Shown here in pieces: positions 1 through 13,199 of a DNA stretch of 64,000 nucleotides. The position numbers and the translations under genes are program-made. The DNA is from Spirochaetota bacterium (lineage in GTDB: Bacteria > Spirochaetota > UBA4802 > JAGODF01), in the NCBI GenBank assembly GCA_029974015.1, contig JARKUF010000021.1, positions 40,052 to 104,051 on the forward strand, given 5' to 3'. The notes beneath the pieces are model-generated. The model saw only the letters and a list, made by a program, of their open reading frames with translations. It had not been told where the DNA came from and ran no database searches. The number at the start of each line of letters is the position of its first letter. Position 1 is the first letter of the stretch.

Positions 1-361
1 GATAATTCCCCAGAAAAAGATAAAAGGGAAGACGCTGATGGCCCTGTAGGGCCGGATGAAAGGAAAGGAATATAAGGGCACTGAAAAGGCCAATGAGGAA
101 AAAATACCCGCGTTTGAGGGGAAACCGGAGAAGTATGTAATTGTACAAAATTCCCGCCGCCATCAGGGCAATGCCATTGTACACGAAAAACCGGGAAAGT
201 CCCTGGGCGCCGTAGGCCTTGAGAAACAGGGTTTCCGTGTAGATTTGCCCAATGGCGTAAAAAGACCCGGACAGGAGATAAAGGAGAAAAAGCGGCAGGG
301 CGAACCCGAATTCGCTTCGCCTTACGGAGAAGACCTTCCATACCGCCCGCGAAAGATTCAT
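1..361 (-). CDS. Polytopic membrane protein, N-terminal part (nucleotide-transporter/MFS-like)
   Basis: This reading frame runs off the left edge, so only about the first 120 residues are present. The reverse strand starts MNLSRAVWKVFSVRRSEFGF and then shows several hydrophobic stretches (LPLFLLYLLSG, FFVYNGIALMAAGILYNYILL, YFFLIGLFSALIFLSF), so it is an inner-membrane protein. The segment with ETLFLKAYGAQGLSRFFVYN resembles the early helices of Npt-type nucleotide transporters and related MFS proteins. That family link is an inference from a short fragment. The start at 361 has GGGAG about 13 nt upstream, and an in-frame stop lies a little further upstream. It is convergent with nothing in the window; ychF lies upstream on the same strand. 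Confidence 0.6.
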   Translation of the reverse strand, partial: MNLSRAVWKVFSVRRSEFGFALPLFLLYLLSGSFYAIGQIYTETLFLKAYGAQGLSRFFVYNGIALMAAGILYNYILLRFPLKRGYFFLIGLFSALIFLSFHPALQGHQRLPFYLFLGNY

Positions 362-506
362 TGAATGAGGAGCGCTCCCGTGAATATTCTGTATCTGATT
401 ATCGGAATCTTTGCCCCTCAGACTACAGGCGGAAAGGTGGGACGTCAAACCATTATTTGCAAATACAGGAGGGATAAAAGCGAGACGTCCCTTCCGGGGC
501 CGTGTT

Positions 507-1592
507 TCACGGGCTGAACAGATACCGGACTATATCGCCCTCCCGGATGGCGTACTCCTTTCCCTCGGAGCGCAGGCGGCCCTGCTCCCTCACCCCCTGC
601 TCGGAACCGGCGGCGACGAGGTCGAGAAAGTTAAATACTTCTGCGCGGATGAAACCCCTCTCGAAATCGGTGTGGATTTTCCCGGCGGCTTTAGCCGCAG
701 TGGTGCCCTTCTTCACGGTCCAGGCCTGGAGCTCTGTGGCCGCCGTGTAGTACGTAATCAGATCCAGGAGGGAATAGGCCGCTTTAATCATCCTGTCCAG
801 GCCCGATTCCTCCAAACCCATGGACTGTAAAAATTCTTTTTTTTCCTCCGGCGCAAGCTCCGAAATCTCCTCCTCGAGCTTCCCCGATATGGAGATGCAG
901 GAGGCCCCGTTTTTTTTCGCAAAATCGGCCAGCCTGCCAGCCTCTCCGGCCCCGTCCCGGTCCTCGCCCACATTGGCACAGTACATCATCGGCTTCACGG
1001 TTATGAGTCCAAACTCCCCCGTCAGATTGAGCTCCTCCTCGTCTAAGGGCATTGAAGAAAGCATGGCGCCGCCGTCAAGATGGGCCATCATCCTCTCGAT
1101 GAGCTCCATGCGATGGCGGGCGCCCTTGTCGCCGGAGTTCGCGAGTTTGATGATCTTCTCCCTGGCACGGGAGAGCACCTCCAGGTCGGCAAGCATGAGT
1201 TCCGTGTTCACTATCTCCGCGTCCCGCACCGGGTCCACATCGCCCTCCACGTGGGCCACGTCGCCAAAACGGAAGCACCGAACCACCTGGGCCACGGCAT
1301 CCACCTCCCGGATATGGCCCAGGAATTTATTGCCCAGCCCCTCCCCCTTCGAGGCCCCCTTCACCAGGCCCGCCACATCAATAAATTCAATCTTCGTGGG
1401 GACCGGTTTGTCTTTCCTCAGTATTTTCCCAATTTCAAGGAGCCTTTCGTCCGGCACGGGGACGATTCCCCTGTTAGGTTCGATGGTGCAGAAGGGATAG
1501 TTTGCCATCATGGCATGAGCGCCGGAGAGGGCGTTGAAGATAGTCGATTTTCCTACATTGGGAAGTCCTATGATGCCGCAATTGAATCCCAT
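507..1592 (-). CDS. ychF: Redox-regulated ATPase/GTPase YchF
   Basis: Obg-family P-loop ATPase that associates with ribosomes. The protein begins MGFNCGIIGLPNVGKSTIFN, with the G1 motif GLPNVGKS. It carries the YchF-specific segments TIEPNRGIVPVPDERL and FIDVAGLVKGASKGEGLGN, and ends in a TGS-type domain with EGKEYAIREGDIVRYLFSP. At 361 aa it matches the usual family length. The ATG at 1592 is preferred over upstream in-frame starts because GGGAGG lies just before it and the G1 motif then sits at the expected N-terminal position. It is apparently monocistronic, with a flavin reductase 220 bp upstream on the same strand. Confidence 0.97.
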   Translation of the reverse strand: MGFNCGIIGLPNVGKSTIFNALSGAHAMMANYPFCTIEPNRGIVPVPDERLLEIGKILRKDKPVPTKIEFIDVAGLVKGASKGEGLGNKFLGHIREVDAVAQVVRCFRFGDVAHVEGDVDPVRDAEIVNTELMLADLEVLSRAREKIIKLANSGDKGARHRMELIERMMAHLDGGAMLSSMPLDEEELNLTGEFGLITVKPMMYCANVGEDRDGAGEAGRLADFAKKNGASCISISGKLEEEISELAPEEKKEFLQSMGLEESGLDRMIKAAYSLLDLITYYTAATELQAWTVKKGTTAAKAAGKIHTDFERGFIRAEVFNFLDLVAAGSEQGVREQGRLRSEGKEYAIREGDIVRYLFSP

Positions 1593-1815
1593 GGAGCGCC
1601 TCCCGGGGGCCTGTGATGGACTGCCTGATGCGCCTTGGGGATGTTTCTCATGAGTGCGGTCCCGCGTAAAGTAAAAAACTCCGCGGCGTGGAACCGGAAA
1701 GCGGTTTAAAAAAATATCATATTCGAAAAGAGCCACAGAGTTTGGCTTGCCTCGTTAAAAGGCAAAAAAGCGGAGGAGCTCCTAATTCCCAATTCTCCCC
1801 TTACACCCGTCTCCA

Positions 1816-2535
1816 TCAACCCTCATTCTTCCCTGAACGCCGCGGTCCTTTTTCCTGGCCGCGATGTTTCTTCCTGCCGCCCCCCGCACTCGCTGGAGAG
1901 GGGCGAGGGGCACCCGGCTCTTCTAGAGAACTTCCCTTCGCGTCAGGACGCCTCTTTCTCCGGGCCGCTGTACCTTTCCCTTTCCTTATGGAAAAGCCGA
2001 ACTTCCCCACGGGCTTTGTGGTTGAGCAATAGTGTCCGTGTATATAGCAAAGAAGGCGGGCCTCTTCCAGCTTGAAGCGGTTCCGTTTATCGATGAGCGA
2101 CTCTTCCGCCAGGACCGCCACGACGGATGCGATAAACATGTGATGGCTTCCCAAATCGAGAATCTCCTCCACCCTGCATTCGATGGCCAGGGGGCACTCG
2201 GCAATAATCGGGGCCTTTACCTTCGTGGCCTTTCTTTTCGAAAAATTCATGGCCTTGAATTTGTCCACGTCGGCGCCGGATGTCACTCCGCAAAAATCCA
2301 CCATGTGGGCCATGTCCGCAGTGGGAACGTTTACCACGAACTCTTTCGACGCTTTTATCATCCGGTAAGAATGCCGCTCCGGACGGATTGAAATATAGAG
2401 CAGGGGAGGTTCCGTGCAGATGGTGCCTGTCCATGACACCGTAAGGACATTGTCTTTACCTCCATGTCGTGATGTCACCAGCACCGCCGGTACCGGATTA
2501 AGCATCGTCCCGGGTTTCCATACAGCCTTTCCCAT
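1816..2535 (-). CDS. Flavin reductase family protein with basic C-terminal tail
   Basis: FMN-binding split-barrel protein of the flavin-reductase-like (DIM6/NTAB) family. The N-terminal ~180 residues contain the family features: start KPGTMLNPVPAVLVTS, then NVLTVSWTGTICTEPPLLYI and RPERHSYRMI. They end with the HYCSTTKPVGKFGFS segment seen in short archaeal and bacterial relatives. The last ~50 residues are a low-complexity Arg/Lys/Gly/Pro tail (RRKRRPDAKGSS through the C-terminus), not typical of the family and possibly a read-on past the ancestral stop. AAAGGAGGGAG precedes the ATG. The physiological substrate cannot be inferred from the context. Confidence 0.88.
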   Translation of the reverse strand: MGKAVWKPGTMLNPVPAVLVTSRHGGKDNVLTVSWTGTICTEPPLLYISIRPERHSYRMIKASKEFVVNVPTADMAHMVDFCGVTSGADVDKFKAMNFSKRKATKVKAPIIAECPLAIECRVEEILDLGSHHMFIASVVAVLAEESLIDKRNRFKLEEARLLCYIHGHYCSTTKPVGKFGFSIRKGKGTAARRKRRPDAKGSSLEEPGAPRPSPASAGGGRKKHRGQEKGPRRSGKNEG

Positions 2536-2581
2536 TTCACTCCCTCCTTTTCACCGCCCTGCACAACATGGTCTCCGCCAA

Positions 2582-2613
2582 TAAAAAAGTCCCGCGCTTT
2601 CACACGGGACTTC
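2582..2613 (-). terminator. Rho-independent terminator of the rRNA operon
   Basis: On the minus strand AGTCCCG-loop-CGGGACT is followed by TTTTTTATT. It lies about 80 bp past the 3' end of 23S and before any 5S gene, so the operon appears to stop at 23S. Confidence 0.85.
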
Positions 2614-2683
2614 GGTATACTCGTTTTCATGCAGACTGCATCGAAATTTTTTTCATGATCCGTCCAAACATAAGCTTGGGCGG

Positions 2684-5711
<3,028 letters not shown>

Positions 5712-5846
5712 GCCTGCTTTCGTGAACAAAACAGGCGATAAAATACGCTCGTTTCCTCGTGTGAAATTGAAATTATTAATTTCGATGCAGTTTTCAAAGA
5801 TCAGCTACGGGTTTCAAACATGATTTTTCAAATATTTGAAACCATC

Positions 5847-5919
5847 TGGAGGTGAACGGGTTCGAACCGATGACCTACTGCGTGCAAGGCAGTCGCTCTC
5901 CCAACTGAGCTACACCCCC
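5847..5919 (-). tRNA. tRNA-Ala (TGC)
   Basis: 73 nt cloverleaf on the minus strand: acceptor GGGGGTG / CACCTCC with discriminator A, D arm GCTCAGTTGGGAGAGC, anticodon loop CTTGCAC (anticodon TGC) and T arm with GGTTCGAACC. The acceptor contains the G3-U70 wobble that marks alanine tRNAs. CCA is not encoded. It lies between tRNA-Ile and 23S in the rRNA spacer. Confidence 0.97.
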
Positions 5920-5949
5920 CATCACAAACGCCGAAATGTTTCGGCTTTG

Positions 5950-6023
5950 TGGGCCTGAGTGGAGTCGAACCACCGACCTTACGATTATCAGTCGTACGCT
6001 CTAACCAACTGAGCTACAGGCCC
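5950..6023 (-). tRNA. tRNA-Ile (GAT)
   Basis: 74 nt cloverleaf on the minus strand: acceptor GGGCCTG / CAGGCCC, D arm GCTCAGTTGGTTAGAGC, anticodon loop CTGATAA (anticodon GAT), T arm GGTGGTTCGACTCC, discriminator A, no encoded CCA. This is the classic 16S-Ile-Ala-23S spacer order. Confidence 0.97.
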
Positions 6024-6105
6024 AGAAGATTCCACCTCATTTTCAGACCGAGAAATACTTCAGGCCTATAACGACTTGAGTGAATAGTTGGGATATGATT
6101 CCCTC

Positions 6106-7765
<1,660 letters not shown>

Positions 7766-7793
7766 CAAAGAACCAGTTATACAGGATAAAAAA

Positions 7794-7810
7794 TCCCAGG
7801 GTCCCTGGGA
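7794..7810 (-). terminator. Terminator-like hairpin in the rRNA leader
   Basis: On the minus strand TCCCAG-GGACC-CTGGGA is followed at once by TTTTTTATCC. It lies downstream of the putative promoter and about 90 nt before 16S, so it is in the transcribed leader. It could be a leader attenuator or the place where an antitermination complex acts. Confidence 0.45.
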
Positions 7811-7859
7811 ATCGAGTTAATATGAAATTAATCGGCTTCCTGTGTCGTTTGATACTACA

Positions 7860-7888
7860 AAGATAATTACAGGGTATTATTACGTCAA
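7860..7888 (-). promoter_or_regulatory. Putative sigma-70 promoter of the rRNA operon
   Basis: On the minus strand TTGACG (7888-7883), a 17-bp spacer, then TATCTT (7865-7860). Immediately upstream is a run of A/T (TTTTAAAAAAAG) suited to an UP element. It sits ~150 bp upstream of 16S. Confidence 0.65.
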
Positions 7889-8057
7889 CTTTTTTTAAAA
7901 CATTTAGCGAGATTTTTAAAAAATTTTGCGGTAATCAAAGAACCTGCATCCCTTCAGGCGAATTTAACCTCAAAGGCAGATGGACATATATTCAGAAGCA
8001 CTGTTTCAGTCAACATATTTTTTTTCGGAAAAAACGAAAAAATCAGGAAAAGTAATG

Positions 8058-8172
8058 AAATTAGTGCTTTTCCGCCCGCCGATGGCGGGCGGAAAAGCAC
8101 TAATTATTTGAGATTATCTGTAGAAATTTGGCTTTCCAGCCCGCCGGAAGGCGGGCGGGGAAAGCCTAATTC
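8058..8172. repeat. Two GC-rich palindromic repeat modules (B type)
   Basis: Two hairpins in tandem: GTGCTTTTCCGCCCGCC-GAT-GGCGGGCGGAAAAGCAC (8064-8101), and GGCTTTCC-AGCCCGCC-GGAA-GGCGGGCGGGGAAAGCC (8130-8166). Both share the CCCGCC/GGCGGG core and flanking A/T of the dispersed family but lack the AT-rich A hairpin. They occupy most of the gene-free stretch 7.9-8.2 kb, between the rRNA promoter and the fdh terminator. Nothing else was recognised there. Confidence 0.8.
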
Positions 8173-8174
8173 AT

Positions 8175-8210
8175 AAAAAAAAAGGCCCCATCAAACGGTG
8201 ATGGGGCCTT
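8175..8210 (-). terminator. Rho-independent terminator of the fdh operon
   Basis: On the minus strand AAGGCCCCATCA-CCGTT-TGATGGGGCCTT runs into a string of Ts. It lies about 20 bp past the fdhB stop codon. Confidence 0.9.
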
Positions 8211-8230
8211 CTCGATTTTCTACTTGAGGT

Positions 8231-9025
8231 CTACGAAATTCGTTCCCCGTTTTCGAGTCCGGACATGGACCTTGAAAGCCTGTAAGCTGAACGCTTGAGG
8301 GGCTTCAACCCGAAAGTAAAAAGCGAAAGCAGGGCATACATGTCCTTTGAATGCTCCACCTTCGTAATCTCGAGCCTCGGAGGATTGACCGGAACGCCGA
8401 ACTTGTCCGGGCTGTCCTTGAGAATTACGATCATCCTCATCCCGTCGTATTCGTTCTTCCCATAGAGCGAAGCAGAGGGGAATGAACCGCCTTTGTACGC
8501 CCTCAGGCGGCTTTCCGCTTCTTCAAGCATTTTCGGCCTGGGACCGTACGTCAGGGCCCCAGTGGGGCATGCAAAGGCGCAGGCGGGAACTTCTCTTCTG
8601 TTCACCATACAGCCATTGCATTTATAGCTCTTGTCGTCCCGCACACTGAGATGCGGCACCTTGTAGACGCATTCATTTACGCATGCGCCGCATCCAATGC
8701 ACTTGCTCTGGTCCACCACCACCCAGCCGTCAATCTTGGAAATGGCCCGCTCCGGGCACACTTTTTCGCAGTTGGCATCGAAGCAGTGGTAGCACTTTTT
8801 ATGCATTATCTGCCACACTGGCCGCTCCGGATTGGACCTGTCCACAGGGAAAAATTTTACGTGGTTCCATGTGATAGCAGAAAGCTCCCGGGGGTTCGTC
8901 AGCTCGGGGCCGGCGAAAAAATCCGTCTGCTCGCCGGGAAGGTCATTCCACTGCTTGCAGGCAACCTGGCAGGCCCTGCATCCCGTGCATTTAGTCGTAT
9001 CGAGTAAAAACGCTTTATCTGACAT
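8231..9025 (-). CDS. fdhB: Formate dehydrogenase iron-sulfur (beta) subunit
   Basis: Electron-transfer subunit that carries electrons from the molybdopterin/tungstopterin alpha subunit through four [4Fe-4S] clusters. Four cysteine clusters are visible: CTGCRACQVAC, CYHCFDANCEKVC, CIGCGACVNEC and CNGCMVNRREVPACAFAC. This is the pattern of FdnH/FdhB proteins. At 264 aa it lacks the C-terminal transmembrane anchor typical of E. coli FdnH. The tail KDMYALLSLFTFGLKPLKRS is only mildly hydrophobic. The start at 9025 follows AGGGGGTGGGAAGATA; an earlier in-frame start at 9064 would overlap fdhA. It lies 16 bp behind fdhA and is followed by a terminator. No gamma (cytochrome b) subunit gene is next to it. 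Confidence 0.95.
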   Translation of the reverse strand: MSDKAFLLDTTKCTGCRACQVACKQWNDLPGEQTDFFAGPELTNPRELSAITWNHVKFFPVDRSNPERPVWQIMHKKCYHCFDANCEKVCPERAISKIDGWVVVDQSKCIGCGACVNECVYKVPHLSVRDDKSYKCNGCMVNRREVPACAFACPTGALTYGPRPKMLEEAESRLRAYKGGSFPSASLYGKNEYDGMRMIVILKDSPDKFGVPVNPPRLEITKVEHSKDMYALLSLFTFGLKPLKRSAYRLSRSMSGLENGERIS

Positions 9026-9041
9026 TATCTTCCCACCCCCT

Positions 9042-12029
9042 TTAAGCCTTTCTGATATCGACAAGGAACGCCTTGAACTCGGGGATATTGGTGTTGGCGT
9101 CCCCGACGCTTGGGGTCAGCGTGTTACAGCTGTCTCCACTCACGGCACAGCCGTGTCCAAAGTGCCAGATGAGCCCCACCATTTCCACGTCCCTGCCGTT
9201 TACCCTGAGGGCCTTGACCCTTTCGGTCACGAGGGCCCGCGCTTCGATGCTGCCGCGCTTTGACATGACCCGGACCCTATCGCCGTTTTGAATGCCCTTC
9301 TGGGCCGCCAGCTCAACGCTGATTTCGCAGAACATGCTCGGCACGAGTTCCGTAAGCCACGGGAGGTTTCGCGTCATGGCCCCCGCCTGCCAGTGCTCGG
9401 TCACGCGGTAGGAGGTCCCGATGTACGGAAACTGGGCCGCCGTGCCGAAATCGTTCTTCACTGAATCTAAAATCTTTACCGCCGGATTGAGCGCCCTGCT
9501 GCTCATGAGGTTGCGAACAGGGCTTTCCGTAGGCTCGTAATGTTCAGGAAAAGGCCCGTCGGTCAGTCCCGAGGAGAAAAGTTTGCCCACCCCCTCGGGA
9601 TTCATAATAAACGGGTTTTTAGCCGACGGTCCCGCCGTAGGCCCTCCATCGACCACATCGCCCTTCCAGGCGCTGCCGGTCCACTTCACGACCCATTTCG
9701 CGGGGTTCCAGGGCTCGCCGTTCCGCTTTACGCTGGCCCGGTTGTAGATAATCCTGCGGTTCATCGGCCAGGACCAGGACCATCCCGGATAGAGGCCTAC
9801 CATTCCGCCCACGTCCTTACCGTTGCGGCGGGCCATGAGGTTGCCCTCCTCGGTGTAGCTGCCGCTGTAAATCCAGTTGCCGCAGGCCGTCGTACCGTCA
9901 TCTTTAAGTTCAGTAAAGTTTTTAAGCTGCTTTTTGTTGGCCCAGGCGTAGCCGTTAATCTCCTTAGCCACGGCATGGACATCGGGCTCCTCCTCTCCGG
10001 CATGGGTGTAGTTCCAGTTGGCCTTTAGGATCGGGTCCGGAAAAGCGCAGGTCCGGCCGTTCTTGACATCGAGCTGGTACAGCGCTTTCAGTTTTACAAA
10101 CAGCCTGTCGATGAACCAAAGGTCGCTCTGGGCCGTTCCTGGAGGATTGGCCGCCTTGTAACGCCACTGCGCCCAGCGTGACGAGTTGGACACGCTCCCT
10201 TCCTTTTCAACTGAAGAGGCCATGGGCAGAAGGAAAACCTCCGTCTGGATGGCCCGCGAATTTGCGCCGGGCTGTTTCCAAAAGACCGAGGTGTCCGTCT
10301 CCCAGAGGTCTGCGCAGACGAGCCAGTCGAGTTTTGCCAGGGCTTTTGCAGAACGGTCGGCGTTGGGCCCCCCCACCAGGGGATTGGTGCCCATGAGTAT
10401 GGCGCCCTTGTGTTTACCCGCAAGCATGTCCTCGAAAACGACGATGTACGGCATGGGCTTTGACGCCTTGGGAAGCCAATCATAGCAGAAGCCATTGTCC
10501 CTGGTGGCGGCATCGCCGAACCAGGCCTTGAGCATGCTCACGACGTACTTGGGCCTGTTGGACCACCAGTTGATGCTCTTGGGATCGTTGGTCTTTGGCG
10601 TGGTATCTTCGATATACGCCTTGAGATTCGGGTGCTTCTGGGCCAGGGGCGCCGGATTGTAGCCGGGAATGATGTGCCACAGAAGCCCGGCGTCCGTGGA
10701 GCCCTGCACATTGGACTCGCCTCGCAGCGCCTGTATGCCGCCCCCTGCCAGGCCAATATTGCCCAGGAGAAGCTGGATGATGGCGTAGGCCCGTATATTC
10801 TGCGTTCCCACTGTGTGCTGAGTCGTCCCCATCGCGTACATGATGGTCATCACCCTGTCGGGACGATGGGTGGATGCGATCAACTCGGCGACCTTCCCCC
10901 AAGTCTCAGCGGGACAACCGGTGATGGCGGATATTTTTTCTGGCGTATACCTGCTGAAATGGCGTTTCATGAGCTGGTAAACGCAATTGGGGTCCTGGAG
11001 GGTCGTGTCCTGTTTCGGGATACCCTTGGAATCGAGCTGGTATTTCCAGCTCCCCCTGTTGTACTCTTTTTTGCCCGCGTCATATCCGGAAAAGACGCCG
11101 TCATGAAAACCGAAGGCGGGATCGATAAGATATGAAGCGTTGGTGTATTCGACAACGTATTCCCTCTGGATCTTGTCATTCTGAAGAAGATAGTTAATGA
11201 TCCCGTTTAGAAACGCGATGTCGGCACCAGGCCTGATGGGAGCGTAGAGATCGGCAACCGACGCCGACCTGGTTACGCGGGGATCGACGACAATCAGTTT
11301 CCCTCCATTCTCCCGGGCCCTGGTGACATATTTAAATGAAATCGGATGGTTTTCGGCGGGATTGCTGCCCATGACTAATACGACATCGGCATGCGCAATA
11401 TCGTTCCAGCCATTGGTCATCGCGCCGCGTCCAAACGTGGCCGCCAAACTGGCGACCGTGGGGCTGTGTCAAATCCGCGCCTGGTGTTCCAGGTAGGTGA
11501 TACCGAGAATCCTCGCCAATTTGCTCCAGAGATAGCACTCCTCGTTGTCCAGGGCGGCGCCGCCGAGGCCGACGATGCCCTCGGTCCTGTTGACCGTTAC
11601 GCCGTTTTCCCGGGCGACGAAAGTGCGGTCCCTGGCGGACTTGACCCTCTCGGCGATCATTTCGAGGGCCCGGTCCCAGGGGATCTCTTCCCACTCGGTG
11701 CCGCCGGGCCTGCGGTAGCGGACCCTGTCAAGACGCCTGTCGATGGGGTTGACAGCCACCTGATGGAGCGCACTGCCCTTGGAGCAGAGCGAACCTCTGT
11801 TGATTGGATGGTCCGGATCGCCTTCAATATTGACGATCCTTCCGTTACGGGTGGACACGAGCAAACCGCATCCTACTCCGCAATAAGGACAGATTGTAGA
11901 GCTTTCGCGTGTTCCGCTTAACTTGTCGGGCTTACCTTTACATCCGGTAATAAAAGCCGTTCCGCCGAGGAATGCCCCGGCAGTTGTGAAACCCGACAGC
12001 TTAAGGAAATCCCTTCTGGTTACGGGCAT
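9042..12029 (-). CDS. fdhA: Formate dehydrogenase alpha subunit, selenocysteine-containing
   Basis: Catalytic molybdopterin (Mo or W) subunit oxidising formate to CO2. The frame is one gene interrupted only by a TGA at 11471-11469, which falls exactly at the active-site selenocysteine. The context ...EHQARI-U-HSPTVASLAATFGRG corresponds to the ARV-U-HGPTVASLAPTFGRG site of E. coli FdnG. A 7-bp hairpin (11457-11439) begins 11 nt after the TGA and suits a bacterial SECIS. The N-terminus MPVTRRDFLKLSGFTTAGAF is a Tat signal. A [4Fe-4S] motif CPYCGVGCGLL follows, and the protein reaches ~995 aa with the C-terminal pterin domain (EHWQAGAMTRNLPWLTEL). AGGAGGATTTT precedes the ATG at 12029. The Tat signal implies a periplasmic enzyme. 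Confidence 0.96.
11439..11457 (-). promoter_or_regulatory. Putative bacterial SECIS hairpin
   Basis: GGTCGCC-AGTTT-GGCGGCC on the minus strand forms a 7-bp stem with a 5-nt loop, 11 nt after the selenocysteine TGA of fdhA. Position and size fit SelB-binding elements; the exact loop determinants were not tested. Confidence 0.65.
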
Positions 12030-12117
12030 AAAATCCTCCTGCCAATGGAAATAAGCTGTTGAGCGAAAAAATACTATGTGAAAGAACATACACCCCATTT
12101 AGGGGAAAAGCATTATT

Positions 12118-12237
12118 GAGAACCTCAAAAATTAAATTTTTAAAGTCCCCATACACTGTTACTTCCGGCGCACTCTTCATTCGGGTTTTTCCGCCCGCCT
12201 TCGGCGCGTGCGAAAACCGGACTGTTAAGAGCTTGCC
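12118..12237 (+). repeat. Two-hairpin dispersed repeat, full copy (A-spacer-B)
   Basis: A hairpin GAGAACCTCAAAAATT...AAATTTTTAAAGTCCCC, spacer ATACACTGTTACTTCCGGCG, then B hairpin GGGTTTTTCCGCCCGCC-TTCG-GCGCGTGCGAAAACC with end box TTAAGAGCTTGCC. It is somewhat degenerate. It lies in the 440-bp gene-free stretch between fdhA and the methyltransferase; the rest of that stretch is AT-rich with no recognised element. Confidence 0.8.
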
Positions 12238-12467
12238 TGTATATATTTTCCCTTCATTGTCCAGTAAATCCTCCTCCTTTTTTTCGTCAAATAGTTTTAC
12301 AGCGAGGGAGGGAATAAAAAAAGGGTGGCTGCGTTCTGGCGCGATGCATCGCGCTCGTATGCAGCTTTCCCGCTCAAATCGGACGGGAAAACATAATTTT
12401 TTTGAGTTTGCCCAAAATGTAATTTTTTCCTTTACAAAAAACATGATTATAGTCAATAAAAACCGGC

Positions 12468-13175
12468 ATGCCAAAACCGCGGCTTTTCATAGAACCAACC
12501 ACGCTCTGGGATTATCCCTCCCAGAACTACGGGCGTGACGGCGCCCAGGGCGACAAGGACTACGCCGGCGCCACGCCTTCATACATAATCTGGAACCTCC
12601 TAAGCAGGTATACCTCTAAAGGACAACTGGTGGTGGACCCCATGTGCGGCAGCGGCACCACCCTCGACGTGGCCAGAGACCTGGAGCGAAGGGCCCTGGG
12701 ATATGACATCCATCCCTATCGCAAAGGCATCTTCCGGGCCGATGCGCGGAAGCTCCCCCTGGAAGACGCCAAGGCCGATTTCGTGTTTGTCGATCCCCCC
12801 TACGGGGACAATATCCGCTATTCCGACGAAAAGGAGTGCATAGGCCGGCTCCCGGTGACTGAGGAGGCCTATTTCCAGGCAATGGAAAAGGTAATTTCGG
12901 AAATCAGCCGCGTGCTCCGGTCGGGCCGCTACATGGGCTTGTACGTTGCCGACTACCACAGCGTAAAAAACGGTTTCGTACCGGTGGGCTTCAGGCTCTT
13001 CGAAATTCTACGCAACTATTTCACCCCCGTCGATATCATCGCCGTGGTGCGCCACAATAAAACCCTGAAGATGGGAAACTATCGCAGGGCCGCAGTGGAG
13101 GGAAACTTCTTCCTCAGGGGGTTTAACTATCTCTTCATCATGCGCAAAGGAAAAGGAAAAAAAGGAGGAGGATGA
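12468..13175 (+). CDS. Orphan N4/N6 DNA methyltransferase-like protein
   Basis: S-adenosylmethionine-dependent methyltransferase of the amino-methylating type. Motif I is VVDPMCGSGTTLDVA (about residues 55-69) and the catalytic motif IV is FVDPPYGDN (about residues 107-115), with PSQNYG near the N-terminus. At 235 aa it is short. The proteins it most resembles are DNA modification methylases, but the TRM11-like RNA methylases share the same fold and cannot be excluded. No restriction endonuclease gene lies next to it, so it would be a solitary enzyme. No clear ribosome-binding site precedes the ATG. It converges on the cca gene with 24 bp between the stops. Confidence 0.8.
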   Translation: MPKPRLFIEPTTLWDYPSQNYGRDGAQGDKDYAGATPSYIIWNLLSRYTSKGQLVVDPMCGSGTTLDVARDLERRALGYDIHPYRKGIFRADARKLPLEDAKADFVFVDPPYGDNIRYSDEKECIGRLPVTEEAYFQAMEKVISEISRVLRSGRYMGLYVADYHSVKNGFVPVGFRLFEILRNYFTPVDIIAVVRHNKTLKMGNYRRAAVEGNFFLRGFNYLFIMRKGKGKKGGG

Positions 13176-13199
13176 TATCGGCTTTGCCGGTGGCGGGCC

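Noticed and set aside
9042..11447. Two separate genes for the formate dehydrogenase alpha subunit
   Set aside because: The break is a single in-frame TGA at the known selenocysteine position with matching flanks and a downstream hairpin, so one gene is the better reading.
12001..12474. A 157-aa minus-strand frame across the fdhA start and the repeat
   Set aside because: It is antisense to the repeat and overlaps the Tat signal of fdhA; no protein-like features.
12468..13175. Restriction-modification system
   Set aside because: Only a methyltransferase is present; neither neighbour is an endonuclease or specificity gene.
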